A stretch of 64,000 nt of DNA from Ursus arctos (lineage: Eukaryota; Chordata; Mammalia; Carnivora; Ursidae), in the NCBI RefSeq assembly GCF_023065955.2, contig NW_026623008.1:16708501-16772500 (forward strand). Reading direction: 5' to 3'. Numbering within the stretch: the first letter of the stretch is position 1; the number at the start of each line of letters is the position of its first letter. Below, piece by piece: positions 1-10,097 of this stretch. Below the pieces are notes generated by a model. It was given only the letters and a program-made list of their open reading frames with translations, was not told where the DNA came from and made no database searches. A program made the position numbers and the translations under genes.

Positions 1-46
1 ATCAGCTCTCATTCCTGAAAGGCAATTTTGGGGAATGAGAGCTGAT
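1..46. repeat. Perfect 15-bp inverted repeat (hairpin)
   Basis: Bases 1-15 (ATCAGCTCTCATTCC) are exactly complementary in reverse to 32-46, leaving a 16-base loop. The element starts at the window edge, so a longer palindrome outside cannot be excluded. It matches no repeat that I recognise; it could be an end of a DNA transposon or a folded RNA segment. Confidence 0.75.
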
Positions 47-1027
47 TTTCACCCATCCGACTGGAGAAATTGGAACAGATGGGTCACATCCAACATCGAC
101 TAGGGTGTGGGGAAATGGGGCCCCTAGGAGAAGAGATACTGGGACTGTCTTCTTTGGAACTTGGGACAACTTGCCAGCAAATCTCCAAGGGTGAAGCGAG
201 CATGCCTTTTGACAGTACCATTGCTAAGTCTCAGCTTACCAAAGTAGCCTCCCACATGCACACGGATGCCCGTTTATCATAGTGGGGAGAATCCGAAGAT
301 GACCCAATGCTTGCATTCCCTTTGGTTCAATCAATGATATTATATCTACATATGAGCGCCCATAAAGCAGTTAAAAATAACTTGGTAGGTGTCTGTGTAT
401 CGATATGATAAACTCTCTGGGGGGAAAAAGCTTACATGACAAAAGCAAGTTCTAGAAGAGCCTGTGTGCTGTGATCCCATTCATGTATTCAATTCACGTA
501 TTCATTCAAACTACATTTGTGGACGTTTACAACTATAGAAATGCACGTAAATGCTGGAAAAGTAGCTGGGAAGGAATCCTACCAAGCTGTTCACGGTGGT
601 CAGCTGGGGAGGCCGGAGGACGGCGTGGGTGCAAAAGGCTTCCAGCTTTTACTCTCTTACATGTACTGTTGGCATTTGTAACTAGGGGGTTTTATTGCTA
701 TAAAATGTATTTACATGAATGTATGTGAGTAAAAGAAAACATTAATTACTAAGCTTTCGAGCAAGCTGCTTCTTTACGTCAGCAAACTTCACGCTCCACG
801 TTATATAAGAGAGGTTACTAAGGTGACTTCTGGCTCTAAAATTCTAGCAAAAAAAAAAAAAAAGCATTTTCAGTAAAACAGAGGATATTCTAAACAAAAG
901 GTTTTCCGGCCTGGCTTGAGTCGGGGTCATCTGTGAATCTTGACAAGCAACTCCAGGGATTCTGAATCTATAAGTCTCCTCTCAAACTACTGTTGAGTTA
1001 TTTTATTTTTACTTATTTTGTTTTGTT
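47..1027. other. Gene-free stretch, nothing recognised
   Basis: Moderate GC, no splice-flanked open segment and no clear repeat. There is a poly(A) run at 849-863. Short ORFs here show no protein-like composition. Confidence 0.5.
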
Positions 1028-1227
1028 TTTTTTTTTTTTTAAAGATTTTATTTATTTATTCGACAGAGAGAGACAGCCAGCGAGAGAGGGAACACAAGCA
1101 GGGGGAGTGGGAGAGGAAGAAGCAGGCTCATAGCGGAAGAGCCTGATGTGGGACTCGATCCGGCAACACCGGGATCACGCCCTGAGCCGAAGGCAGACGA
1201 TTAACCGCTGTGCCACCCAGGCGCCCC
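1028..1227 (-). mobile_element. Carnivore tRNA-Lys SINE, young sub-type, antisense
   Basis: Reads as the reverse complement: poly(T), AAGATTTTATTTATTTATT, CGACAGAGAGAGACAGCCAG, ending CCCAGGCGCCCC. Flanked by imperfect copies of TATTTTGTTTTT. Confidence 0.93.
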
Positions 1228-1924
1228 TATTTTGTTTTTTTTAAACAAACGTGGTACCTAAAGGATCAGGAAGGGAAAGAGACCTTCTCAAAGTCACAAA
1301 GCAGGTCTCCCCCGCTCCTGGCGTTTCCTCTCCCCGGCCCCAGGCCCTGGGCAGAAGAATGCTTTCTCTTTCTTCCCCCTCAGCACCCGATCCCCCGCCC
1401 CCACCATTGGACCAGCTGTGAGCGCCACAGAATTCAACCTCAGACATTCTAAAGCAGCTCCAGAGACATTTCCTCCGTGTGGAGGAAGAGTGTCCTTTGA
1501 GGAAGATGCTAAATTGCCTTAATTATGATTCTTTCGAAAGCACAACGTGCCCATCTGCTTGCCGGGGTGGGGGGTGCGGATGCACGCTGAGCACAAGAAC
1601 AGATCAGCCCCAGTGCAAACCCAATTAGCAGGTCCGTGCAGCCCTGTGATCCAGGGGAAGAGGGAGCGCGGGACCCTCGGGTGGGCAGCACGTTGGCTCG
1701 GCGCCAGGGCTGCTCTGGAACGGAGGGTTCCAGCCGGAGCGACGGGGCCGCAGCCAGTGTGAACTCTTGACGGGGGTGGGGGGTGGGGTGGCAGCGGAGG
1801 GCACAGGGCAGTTCTAGGGAGAGGCTGCAGGCGTGGGGGCCCTGGACTGGGGCAGCGTGGACCCCATGCCATTCAATAAACATGAGAAGCAGAAGGGACT
1901 CTGAGATGTCATCACGGCAAGAGC
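1228..1924. other. GC-rich unassigned stretch
   Basis: GC-rich with scattered CpGs around 1,540-1,760, but too CpG-poor for a CpG island. Overlapping ORFs on both strands have low-complexity Pro/Arg-rich translations typical of GC-rich noncoding DNA. Confidence 0.4.
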
Positions 1925-2110
1925 ACACGTGCTGGGTCAGACGGCTCTGGATTCAAAGCCTGGCCCTGCCACTTACTGGCTCTGTGACCCTAGACAAGAT
2001 ATACAGCCCTCTCCGGGGCTTCCCACTGTGTAAGATGAGGACAGTAGTACCTACTTCCTAGGCTGGGTGAGGAAGAGTGGCGTGATCTGTAGCTCGTCAC
2101 ATGAGGCCAG
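1925..2110 (+). repeat. MIR SINE fossil
   Basis: Matches the core pattern: "tctggattcaaa", "gccacttactggctctgtgac" in outline, then the "aagatgaggacagtagtacctac" segment in diverged form. Ancient tRNA-derived SINE common to all mammals. Confidence 0.8.
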
Positions 2111-2347
2111 GCAGGATTAAGTGCTGGGGTGTTAGTTCTCCTCTTGTTTCTTTTCTCATTATTATTCATCCACCCTCTCCTGAAAGGCTCGTTCTTTCTC
2201 AGGCAGGAAGGGTGCAGAGAGGAAATGAAACAATGTCTAGGAAGGACAGCAACTGAATCTGTGTCACTGAAGGAGATCTGCACAACCTTGGAGGAAGTCC
2301 CTTCACCTGCTGGGCCTCAAGCTTTCCCAGTTAGAACACCAGGCGTC

Positions 2348-2565
2348 GGGGCGCCTCGGTGGCGCAGTCGTTAAGCGTCTGCCTTCGGCTCAGGGCGTGA
2401 TCCTGGCGTTCTGGGATCGAGCCCCACATCAGGCTCCTCTGCTGGGAGCCTGCTTCTTCCTCTTCCACTCCCCCTGCTTGTGTTCCCTCTCTCGCTGGCT
2501 GTTTCTATCTCTGTCAAATAAATAAATAAATAAATAAATAAATAAAATCTTAAAAAAAAAAAAAA
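2348..2565 (+). mobile_element. Carnivore tRNA-Lys SINE, young sub-type
   Basis: Head GGGGCGCCTCGGTGGCGCAG, long TAAA tail and A-run. TSD AGAACACCAGGYGTC at 2,333-2,347 and 2,565-2,579, with one difference. Confidence 0.95.
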
Positions 2566-2605
2566 GAACACCAGGTGTCTGTGTGTGTGCATGTTTGTGC
2601 GTGTG

Positions 2606-2698
2606 TCTAAGTAAACTCTACTCCCAACGTAGGGCTCAAACTCACAACCCCGAGATCAAGAGTCACATGCTCCACGGACTGAGCCAGCCAGGCGCCCC
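2606..2698 (-). mobile_element. Short tRNA-like SINE, antisense
   Basis: Short form lacking the CT-rich 3' half: "TAAGTAAACTCTACTCCCAA" through "ACTGAGCCAGCCAGGCGCCCC" in outline. Retains the tRNA A- and B-box region only. Confidence 0.85.
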
Positions 2699-2957
2699 TG
2701 TAGCACAAGGTCTTAAGGACGTTTCCCCCTGGCCAGCTAGTGTCTGATGCATGATGACAGCACCAGGCTCCATCCCTGGTGGAAGATGGGATGACTGCAG
2801 GGCAGTAGAAACCTGGAGACACTTCTCATCACCGGAAGAGTCCGACGGGAACTATCAAGGAGTGGGCTGAGGGCGAGGATAGTTCTCTGGCAAAGAAAGG
2901 ACAACTTGTCCAGCTTTTTTTTTTCATACAGAAATTGATGGGACTGTTGATGATAAT
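2699..2957. other. Short unassigned stretch
   Basis: No recognised repeat or exon-like segment; a T-run sits at 2,917-2,925. Confidence 0.4.
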
Positions 2958-2987
2958 AGCAGCTCCTGTCTTTTTTCTTAAGATTTC

Positions 2988-3170
2988 ATTTTTTAAGAGA
3001 TTTTATTTATTTGTTTGAGAGAGAGACAGATAGTGACAGAGAGCACGAGTGGGGAGGAGAGGGAGAAGCAGGCTCCCCATGAACAGGGAGCCCGACTCAG
3101 GGCTTGATCCCGGGATCATGACCTGAGCTGAAGGTAGACGCTTAACCGACTGAGCCACCCAGGTGCCCCT
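2988..3170 (-). mobile_element. Carnivore SINE, antisense, first of an abutting pair
   Basis: Ends CACCCAGGTGCCCC and is followed at once by the poly(T) end of a second antisense copy. The pair shares one outer TSD (AGCAGCTYCTGT at 2,958-2,969 and 3,366-3,377). Confidence 0.9.
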
Positions 3171-3365
3171 AAAGATTTTATTTATTTATTTGAGAGAGAG
3201 AGAGAGAGAGAGAGAGATCACGAGCGGGGGGCACAGGCAGAGGGAGAGGGAGAAGCAGACACACTGCTGAGCAGGGAGCCCATTGCCTGGGCTCAATCCC
3301 AGGACCCTGAGAAGATGACCTGAGCCGAAGGCAGACATTTAACTGACTGAGCCACCCAGGCGTCC
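3171..3365 (-). mobile_element. Carnivore SINE, antisense, second of an abutting pair
   Basis: Starts AAAGATTTTATTTATTTATT, contains a GA-dinucleotide run at 3,192-3,216, and ends CACCCAGGCGTCC. No TSD separates it from the first copy, so one copy landed in, or was carried with, the tail of the other. Confidence 0.9.
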
Positions 3366-3397
3366 AGCAGCTTCTGTTTTGTGACTATATCTTTCAC

Positions 3398-3535
3398 CCT
3401 GTAACACCGCTGGAAAGAAATAACCCCATTTCAAAGATGAGGAAACAGATTTAGAGAGCTGAGATCAAGGCAGAGCTGGGATTCGAACCCAGGAAGTTTG
3501 GCATCAGATCGCTGGGCTTCACGCTGCACTACCAG
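3398..3535 (-). repeat. MIR fossil, antisense
   Basis: "CCCCATTTCAAAGATGAGGA" then "GCTGGGATTCGAACCCAGGA": the classic reverse-complement core of MIR. Confidence 0.8.
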
Positions 3536-3737
3536 CTGGGAACTGCTTGAAATGCGGAAAGAGAAACACGCAGATATCCTCCTATGTGTTAAGCAACAGG
3601 CTGGACACTATGTTTACTTCGCTTAAACATTACAATAATCTTGTAACATAGCCATTAACGTTCCTGTTTTATAGACACAGACTGCGATTCACTGAGGCTA
3701 GGAACTGGATTCGGGGTGTAACAACATAAAAGGGTTA

Positions 3738-4256
3738 GCTTAGGGGCTCCTAACTGGTGTTTGGGCTGTGGCCCTTTTGGCAATCTGGTGAAACCTATGG
3801 ATTCCTCCTCAGAACGTGATTTCAATGCATAAAATAAAATACATAGGATTGCAAAGGAAACAAATTATAATGAAATACAGTTGTCACAATGTATTTTTTA
3901 AAAACCCATGATATAATAAAAGTGCTCCTTTATTGACACATTAAATAACAAGATCTGGCAGCTGGCCTAATAACCATCCTAATTTCAAAGTCATAAACAA
4001 TATTTCAAGATATCTGCAACAACCATAATGTGATACCAAAATATCTATGATTTTTATTGGAAACAAAGCCACAGGGATTGCTAGTAATAGGTGGTTTATT
4101 GCCTTCATTCATAACTGAAGTGATTCTAACTTTCAGATAGAAGATAGTGAAAACACAGATTTCCCCTATTCGAGTAATTTTCCCCTATTCAAGTCTGTGT
4201 CCTGCCTGAATTCCACCCATGGAGCTCTTGGGGGTCCCCAAGTTAACACCCCTTGC
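3738..4256. mobile_element. hAT-type nonautonomous DNA transposon fossil
   Basis: About 515 bp. Begins "AGGGGCTCCTAACTGG" and ends "GTTAACACCCCTTG", degenerate terminal inverted repeats of the CAGGGGTTCTTAA kind typical of hAT/Charlie-derived MER elements. The AT-rich interior resembles a mammalian MER family whose exact name I cannot give. Confidence 0.6.
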
Positions 4257-4689
4257 CTAGACTGTAAGTATGGTCACTAGATAGAGCTGTACCAGAAATC
4301 AGACATGGCGGTGCTTTGGTAACTTACCAACGGCTTGTTTCACTGGAGACCAAATCTTCAAGGAAGTACGTGGTGCTCTCCAGCTCCATTACTCACACCT
4401 GGGGGAAAACACCTTTTGTTTCAATGACCCATCCAAGGGAACAGGACCACCGGGAGACGTGCGATACTGGGGCACGGAGGTCCCACCTGGGCAGACCAGC
4501 CCCTTCTGGTTCTTGGTGGCTTCAGTGGAGTGGCTAGAGTGCATGAAAAACTCACCCCCAAATTTTTCACACCATCTTAGGTTTTTAAATCTTAGTCCTG
4601 GCTCTGTTTTCAGTAGATAAGATTTCTTCTCTCTTAAATGGAAGACTTCATTCAATAAAGATTAAGACCTACCAAAGAGTGTAGCAAGC
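4257..4689. other. Unassigned stretch
   Basis: No repeat or exon-like structure recognised. The two ORFs here are short and unremarkable. Confidence 0.4.
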
Positions 4690-5240
4690 ACTGAGAATGC
4701 ATTTATTCATTTAATTTATGTACATTGAGTGTATTGTTAGTCCAGACTCTTTTGAGCTAAGCAAAAAACAAAACAAAGCAAAACAAAAACAGAAAACAAA
4801 TGGGGGGGGAGGGAACCTACTGGCTCACATAACTGAGAAAGTATAAGAATAGGACCACTTCAGGTATAGCTGGATCCAGGCTCTATTTTCCACTATAGCA
4901 GTTTATCTCAGACAGACTTTCCATAAAGCGGCCACTAGTGACTTCAGACGACTGTCTCACCTGCTTAGCTACCTCAGCAGAAAAAAAGTGCCTCTTTCTC
5001 CCTTGTTTCAGAGAGTCCTGAAAGTAGCCCTCCGTGGATCAGGCTGGGTCACGTATTTGTCTCTGAACCAATTATGAGGCAAAATGGATGGAATAAACCT
5101 GAGTTATGGCTGGAGCCAGTCCTACCTGAACCACGAGGCTTGGGGAGGGGGCGCCCCAAGGGAAAATCAGGTCACTGAACGTGGATGCTGGGAAAGGGCA
5201 GCAGATGCCCTCTGTCTCGATTGCCTCCTAGTCACCTGCT
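4690..5240 (+). repeat. Old interspersed repeat, class unresolved
   Basis: Features such as "CAGGTATAGCTGGATCCAGG", "GGCTGGGTCACGTATTTGTC" and "TCTGAACCAATTATGAGG" match a mammal-wide medium-reiterated repeat from memory, but I cannot name the family. An A-rich insert with an AAAAC repeat lies at 4,764-4,800. Confidence 0.45.
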
Positions 5241-5445
5241 TGGTGAGGGAGGGTCGCCGCCCTAACTAGTAGGAGATGGCTGAACACGCGACCCTGACAC
5301 GGGACAGATGAACTCAAACAGGGAGTTATTAATCAAACATACTCCCAGAGCCCTAGAGGAAGACACAGCCCGCCACCCAGGACCGCAGGGGGCTTGCACT
5401 CAGGAACGGAGTGAACCTGCAGGGGCTGTGGGAGGTGGGCTTTGT
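5241..5445. other. Unassigned stretch
   Basis: Ends with the 16-bp sequence that the next SINE duplicated. No gene signal seen. Confidence 0.4.
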
Positions 5446-5631
5446 TGTTGCTTTTCTTCAAGATTTTTTTTTTTTTTGAGAGAGAGAGAATGAGAGAGAG
5501 AAAGAGCAGGAGAGTGGGGAGGGTCAGAGGGAGAAGCAGATTCCCTGATTCCCAGATTCAATCCTAAGACTCCAGAATCATGACCTGAGCCGAAACCAGA
5601 TGCTTCACCAACTGAACCGCCCGGGGGCCCA
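5446..5631 (-). mobile_element. Carnivore SINE, antisense, diverged
   Basis: T-run then GA-rich segment; ends CCGCCCGGGGGCCC. Perfect 16-bp TSD GGGAGGTGGGCTTTGT at 5,430-5,445 and 5,632-5,647. Confidence 0.92.
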
Positions 5632-5647
5632 GGGAGGTGGGCTTTGT

Positions 5648-6046
5648 AGTAACCCAGAGGGTGGGGTTTCCTTGGGAGGATGTGATTGGCTTGTTTGGAT
5701 AATTTCTCAGGCTGGCAGGGAGTTGCAATCAATTAGGTTGTGATGAGGACAGCTGGCCCTGCCAACAGGGGAACTAGCGGGGGGAAGGGGGAGCCTTTCC
5801 TGCTGTTGCGGGGGGCAGATCTGGAGCAGGGGAACAGGCCTCCTCCGAGGCCCTGGGAGACTCAAAGATGCCAGGGCAGCACAGGGTGTTTAGACTTTAT
5901 AACACGCCCTGTAAGGGACCTACTACACGCGGGGTGTGCTCCTCGGCCTGGGAGCTGCTGGGATGGGAGGGGTCTCAGACATCAGCTGCTCTGACTTGGA
6001 GCTGGAGTACTGGGCTCCATTAGGTCTCTCCTGGATCCGACTCTTT
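5648..6046. other. GC-rich unassigned stretch
   Basis: Contains G-runs (5,779-5,793 and 5,810-5,816) and a few CpGs. No splice-flanked open segment found. Confidence 0.4.
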
Positions 6047-6059
6047 AAAACTGTTTCTA

Positions 6060-6237
6060 GGGCGCTTGGGTGGCTCAGTCGGTTAAGCATCTGCCTTCGG
6101 CTCTGGTCATGAGCTCAGTGTCCTGGGATCCAGTCCCGCATCGGGCTCTCTGCCCAGCGGACGGGAGTCTGCTTGTCCCTCTCCCTCTGTGCTCTTTCTC
6201 ACTCTCTCAAATAAATAAATAAAATCTTAAAAAACAA
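6060..6237 (+). mobile_element. Carnivore tRNA-Lys SINE
   Basis: Older sub-type (GGTGGCTCAGTCGGTTAAGC). TSD AAAACTGTKTCTA at 6,047-6,059 and 6,238-6,250. Confidence 0.93.
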
Positions 6238-6249
6238 AAAACTGTGTCT

Positions 6250-6449
6250 ACTTGCCGGCCCTCTACTCGAATACCTCCGTGAAATCTTGAACCACTGTCG
6301 GACATTTAGAAACTTCTTCCTCATATGGAGTTTTTGCCCTAAATTCAATTCAAAAAACACTTACCCATTGAGTGACTCACAAAGTCTGAAATATTTACTA
6401 TCTGGCTCTTTACAGAAGAAGTTTGCCAATCCCTGGACTAGCCTCGTGG
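6250..6449. repeat. Possible CR1/L3-like LINE remnant
   Basis: "GACATTTAGAAACTTCTTCC" resembles the "ggaagttcttcctta" core of ancient CR1/L3 LINEs. Weak and short. Confidence 0.3.
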
Positions 6450-6572
6450 GTGTCAGTCACAAGGAAGCCAACACTTGCAAAAGGGCTGAGTTCAAATCCA
6501 AACCAGATTACATCGCCTCCCTGAGTCTGTTTCCTCATCTGTAAAATGGGGATGAAAACAGTACCTACCACA
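6450..6572 (+). repeat. MIR fossil
   Basis: "GTCTGTTTCCTCATCTGTAA" followed by AATGGGGATGAAAACAGTACC is the MIR 3' core. Confidence 0.8.
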
Positions 6573-6603
6573 GGGTTTCTTTTTGGGGTTAAAAATGTTC
6601 TGG

Positions 6604-6804
6604 GGGCGCCTGGGTGGCACAGCGGTTGAGCGTCTGCCTTCGGCTCAGGGCATGATCCTGGCGTTACGGGATCGAGTCCCACATCAGGCTCCTCCGCTGG
6701 GAGCCTGCTTCTTCCTCTCCCACTCCCCCTGCTTATGTTCCCTCTCTCGCTGGCTCTCTCTCTCTCTCTCTTTCTGTCAAATAAACAAATAGAATCTTAA
6801 AAAA
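6604..6804 (+). mobile_element. Carnivore SINE, young sub-type
   Basis: GGGCGCCTGGGTGGCACAGC head and a CT-repeat near the tail. TSD AATGTTCTGG at 6,594-6,603 and 6,805-6,814. Confidence 0.95.
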
Positions 6805-6818
6805 AATGTTCTGGATTT

Positions 6819-6995
6819 CGGGGCGCTGGTTGGCTCAGTCAGTGAAGCGTCTGACTTTTGATTTCAGCTCAGGTCATGATCTCAGGGTGGTGAGATCAAG
6901 CTCTGCATTGGGCTCCATGCTCAGCATGGAGCCTACTTGACATTCTCTCTCTCCCTCTGACCCTCCCCTCCATCTCCCTCTCTTAAAAAAAAAAA
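6819..6995 (+). mobile_element. Carnivore SINE, older sub-type
   Basis: Inserted four bases beyond the previous SINE's TSD. TSD GTTCTGKATTT at 6,808-6,818 and 6,996-7,006. Confidence 0.9.
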
Positions 6996-7124
6996 GTTCT
7001 GTATTTAGATAATGGTGATGGTTACCCACCTTTGTGAACATAATAAAAAATCACTGAATTGTACACTTTGAAAGGGTAAATTTTATGATCTGTGAGTTCT
7101 ATTTCAATAAAAAAAGAAAAAAAG

Positions 7125-7559
7125 GCTGACTTCCAAAAGATGTCATAGGGATCACACGAGATACTGTGGAGTAGAGCGTAACTAAGAGTAGAGCATAGCC
7201 TAACACAGGGGAGGTGAGTTTCCCACCAGCACCAGCACCAGCGCCAGCGCCGGCCCCGGGAGGTGGGGGAGCATTTGAAACAAAGCAATGTCAAAACATT
7301 TCACGTATGGACTGACCTCTGCTATTCTCTCTTTCACAACACCTAGAATAGGAAAGCATCTGGCAGGCAAGCGAAATCAGCATTCAGGCTGAAATTATAC
7401 TGTCCAAATTTAAAATGTTCATCTTTTAAGATAAAAATAAATTTCTTTTCCTTAAAATACTATCATGCTTGGCAGATTTGACTACACAAAAAATAAACTA
7501 TTCTCCACGGTACATGACACGATACACAAAGTCAAAATAACAAATTAGGGGAAAGTAGT
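7125..7559. other. Unassigned stretch with CAGCAC-type short repeat
   Basis: Includes a short ACCAGC repeat at 7,226-7,248. Otherwise AT-rich with no gene signal. Confidence 0.4.
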
Positions 7560-7885
7560 TCTACATAAAACAAAGAAAGGATACCCAAGAAGTAGCTTGG
7601 AGGAAGACAAAGAACTCGCTAGAAAAACAGGCTCAGGACACAGACAAGTCGTAGAAGGTGACTGACTGCAAAGGGCCAACGTGCTTATGAAAAGACACAG
7701 AGCCTCCCACAGAAGAGACACTCAGAGAAATGCACATGCAAAACCAGAAGTGTTATTTTCTCTCATCAGATTGGCAAAAATGTAAGCAACCAATAAGATA
7801 ACAAAATAAAAATAAGTGTGAGCCCACAAACTGCTACAACCTTTGGAAAATTAATCTGGCGCTACTTATTACAATTTAAAGTATA

Positions 7886-8070
7886 GAGGTGCCTGGGTGG
7901 CTCAGTCGGTTAAGCGTCTGCCTTCGGCTCAGGTCATGGTCCCGGGATCGTGGGATGGAGCCCTGAGTCAGGCTTCCCACTCAGCGGGGAGTCTGCTTCT
8001 CCGTCTCCCTCTGTGTTCTCTCCCTCTGTCTCTCAAATAAATAAATAAAATCTTTGGGGAAAAGAAATTT
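7886..8070 (+). mobile_element. Carnivore SINE, older sub-type
   Basis: Head GAGGTGCCTGGGTGGCTCAG. Perfect TSD AATTTAAAGTATA at 7,873-7,885 and 8,071-8,083. Confidence 0.95.
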
Positions 8071-8186
8071 AATTTAAAGTATATCCACCTTTTGGCCCGG
8101 TAAGTATACTTCCAGGAATCTGTCCGATGGAAATATAGGACGAATACATGAAGGTCCTTGTACAAGAGATTCACAAAGGCGCTCTT

Positions 8187-8381
8187 TTTTTTTTTTTTAA
8201 GGATTTTATTTTATTTATTTGACAGAAACAGCCAGCGAGAGAGGGAACACAAGCAGGGGGAGTGGGAGAGGAAGAAGCAGGCTCCCAGCGGAGGAGCCTG
8301 ATGTGGGGCTCGATCCCAGGACTCCGGGATCACGCCCTGAGCCGAAGGAAGACGCTTAATGACTGTGCCACCAGGCACCCC
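8187..8381 (-). mobile_element. Carnivore SINE, young sub-type, antisense
   Basis: TSD CACRAAGGCGCTCTT at 8,172-8,186 and 8,382-8,396. Confidence 0.95.
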
Positions 8382-8476
8382 CACGAAGGCGCTCTTTATA
8401 GCAGCAGAATCAAAAAACTGGAAGCAACCTACAGGTCCATCACTGAGAGAAGGGCTGGAATGAATCAGTCCACGTC

Positions 8477-8510
8477 CCATAGGCTGTTATTAACCATAGG
8501 CTGTTATTAA
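8477..8510. repeat. 17-bp tandem duplication
   Basis: CCATAGGCTGTTATTAA occurs twice head to tail inside the L1 remnant, without mismatches. Confidence 0.9.
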
Positions 8511-8947
8511 CCACTATAAAGAATGAAAATGTTGCATATGGATAGGAATGACCTTTAGACATGGTATTAAGTAAAAAAGGCAAGATGCAGAACAGTATCC
8601 ACTGTATGTTTTGTACATACAATAATATATTGTTACGTAAAATGGGAGGGACGGTATTGCATGCAGACATTTGCTTATCCATGCTTCACAAAGCTCTGGA
8701 GGGCCCACAGCAAAGGCAATGGTGGCTGCTTCTGGGGAGCCGACCTGGTGCCTGGAGGACAGGGGTGGAGGGAAACTCATCTTTGAAGGCTCTTGTGTAC
8801 CTTTGACCCATGTGAATATATTACTTATTAACATTTTAGATTAATGAAAAGAATACACAGATCTAATACATTGGAGAGGTGTCCACAATACATTGTTAAA
8901 TGAAAAAATAGGTTCCAGGACAATAAAGAATGATTTTTTTTTCTGTA

Positions 8948-9096
8948 GAAAAAGAAGAAGGAAGGGAGGATGGAAGGAGGGAGGAAGGAGGGAAGGAAAG
9001 GAGGGAGGGAGGAAGGAAGGAGAGAGGGGGAAAAGGGAGGGAGGAAGGAAAGGAGGGAAAGAAGGGGGAGGAAAGAAGGGAGGGAAGGAAAGAAGG
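8948..9096 (+). repeat. Homopurine (GGAA/GGGA) microsatellite
   Basis: About 150 bases of almost uninterrupted purine on the + strand. The ORFs on both strands are products of the repeat (Lys/Glu/Gly-rich on +, Ser/Pro/Phe-rich on -) and are not genes. Confidence 0.95.
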
Positions 9097-9217
9097 GTCT
9101 CTAACACTATGCACACAAACACTTGCATGTATTTATTTAGGCATTAAAAAGAGGATTTTTTTCTCTACACATGACCATGCATACCTTTCCTAATTAAAGA
9201 ATAAATTGCCATTGCTT

Positions 9218-9316
9218 TGACTTGTTTTTTGTTTGTTTGTTTGTTTGTTTGTTTGTTTGTTTTTTGGGTTTTTGGTTTTTTGTGGGTTTTTTTTTTTTTT
9301 TTTTTTTTGTTTTTTT
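9218..9316 (+). repeat. (GTTT)n and poly(T) tract
   Basis: Eight or so GTTT units followed by T-rich sequence with G interruptions, about 100 bases. Probably grew from a retroposon tail, but no element body is attached. Confidence 0.85.
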
Positions 9317-9892
9317 GGTCACAATGATTCATTCATTTTGAGCTGAGGACTCCTATCTGGAAGATTTCCACGCAAACTCTTGGTGCCTGAGCCAGGCTGG
9401 AAGAGCGTCTCCTGCCCAGCTGGGTCCATCCCGGCAGCGCGGGAGCTGCTTTCCTTGTCCTCGGGAGCATCAGGGTCTGTGTTTTCAGCCCCCTGGGCTT
9501 GGCCCTCTCCTTTGCCCAGCAGAGGAAACACATGCTCCCCAACACGTTAAGGGAATTTGGGGGGCACGTTTCAGGACAGAGCGGGGGAGACACAAGCAGG
9601 GTGAGGAGCAGAGGCTTCTGGGACCCTGGGCCAGGCTCTGAGCTCCAGGCGCTGGCTGCACAGAGGCCCTTCCAGCTGCCCACGTGTATGGCCCCCGGAG
9701 AGCAGCTCGGTCTTCCTGAGAGTCCCATCTCTGGAGGGGTTAGTTGGTGACTTTATTTTCCAGTGACATCCCTGTGACACTTCGCTCTCACAGTGTGAAG
9801 GGCTGGACTGAATCTCAAGTGGTTCATCCCAGTGGGATTTCTGGGCAGCCTGGGTTCCACCGACCTGCGGGCTCTTCCAGATGAATTTACTG
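9317..9892. other. Unique-looking GC-rich stretch
   Basis: No repeat recognised. ORFs on both strands overlap, with no splice sites favouring one. May be ordinary intergenic DNA. Confidence 0.4.
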
Positions 9893-10040
9893 GTTAAGAG
9901 CTCCAGGGTCCAACAGACCTGGTCTTCAAATTAGCTATGGGATTCTGGGCAGGTGACTCATTCTCTCTAAGCCTCAGTGTTCCCATCTGCAAAATGGGAA
10001 TGAGGGTGAGGAAGCTCTGCTCCATGAAAATGCTTCGAGA
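9893..10040 (+). repeat. MIR fossil
   Basis: "TAAGCCTCAGTGTTCCCATC" then TGCAAAATGGGAATGAGG is the MIR 3' core. Confidence 0.85.
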
Positions 10041-10097
10041 CGAGAGGATGATGGTAGCCTGACATGTGGGAGATACGACAGCCAAGTCACCAGGCAC

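Larger units (their letters stand above)
6573..7124 (+). mobile_element. L1M 3' end, interrupted by two SINEs
   Basis: "GGGTTTCTTTTTGGGGTTAA", then after two insertions "TAATGGTGATGGTTACCC", "CACTGAATTGTACACTTT" and a final "TTCAATAAA". These are the ordered landmarks of old L1M 3' UTRs. Confidence 0.8.
7560..8860 (+). mobile_element. Old L1 fragment interrupted by two SINEs
   Basis: ORF2/3'-UTR landmarks in order: "CAGATTGGCAAAAATGTAAG", "TTTATAGCAGCAGAATCAAA", "ACCTACAGGTCCATCACTG", "TGGTGGCTGCTTCTGGGGAG". Reading frames are destroyed. Confidence 0.7.

Noticed and set aside
1028..1227. tRNA-Lys-like sequence as a possible tRNA gene
   Set aside because: Part of the carnivore SINE family, with an altered anticodon region and a CT-rich 3' extension; not an isolated cloverleaf gene.
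1540..1800. CpG island promoter
   Set aside because: CpGs are present but sparse relative to GpC, and no transcript start or exon is apparent.
2371..2592. ORFs inside tRNA-derived SINEs, here and at many other sites
   Set aside because: The SINE is noncoding; the same peptide appears wherever the element sits (for example also near 16,910 and 52,687).
8841..9193. Several 70-95-codon ORFs on both strands
   Set aside because: They are translations of the homopurine microsatellite (Lys/Glu/Gly or Ser/Pro/Phe only).
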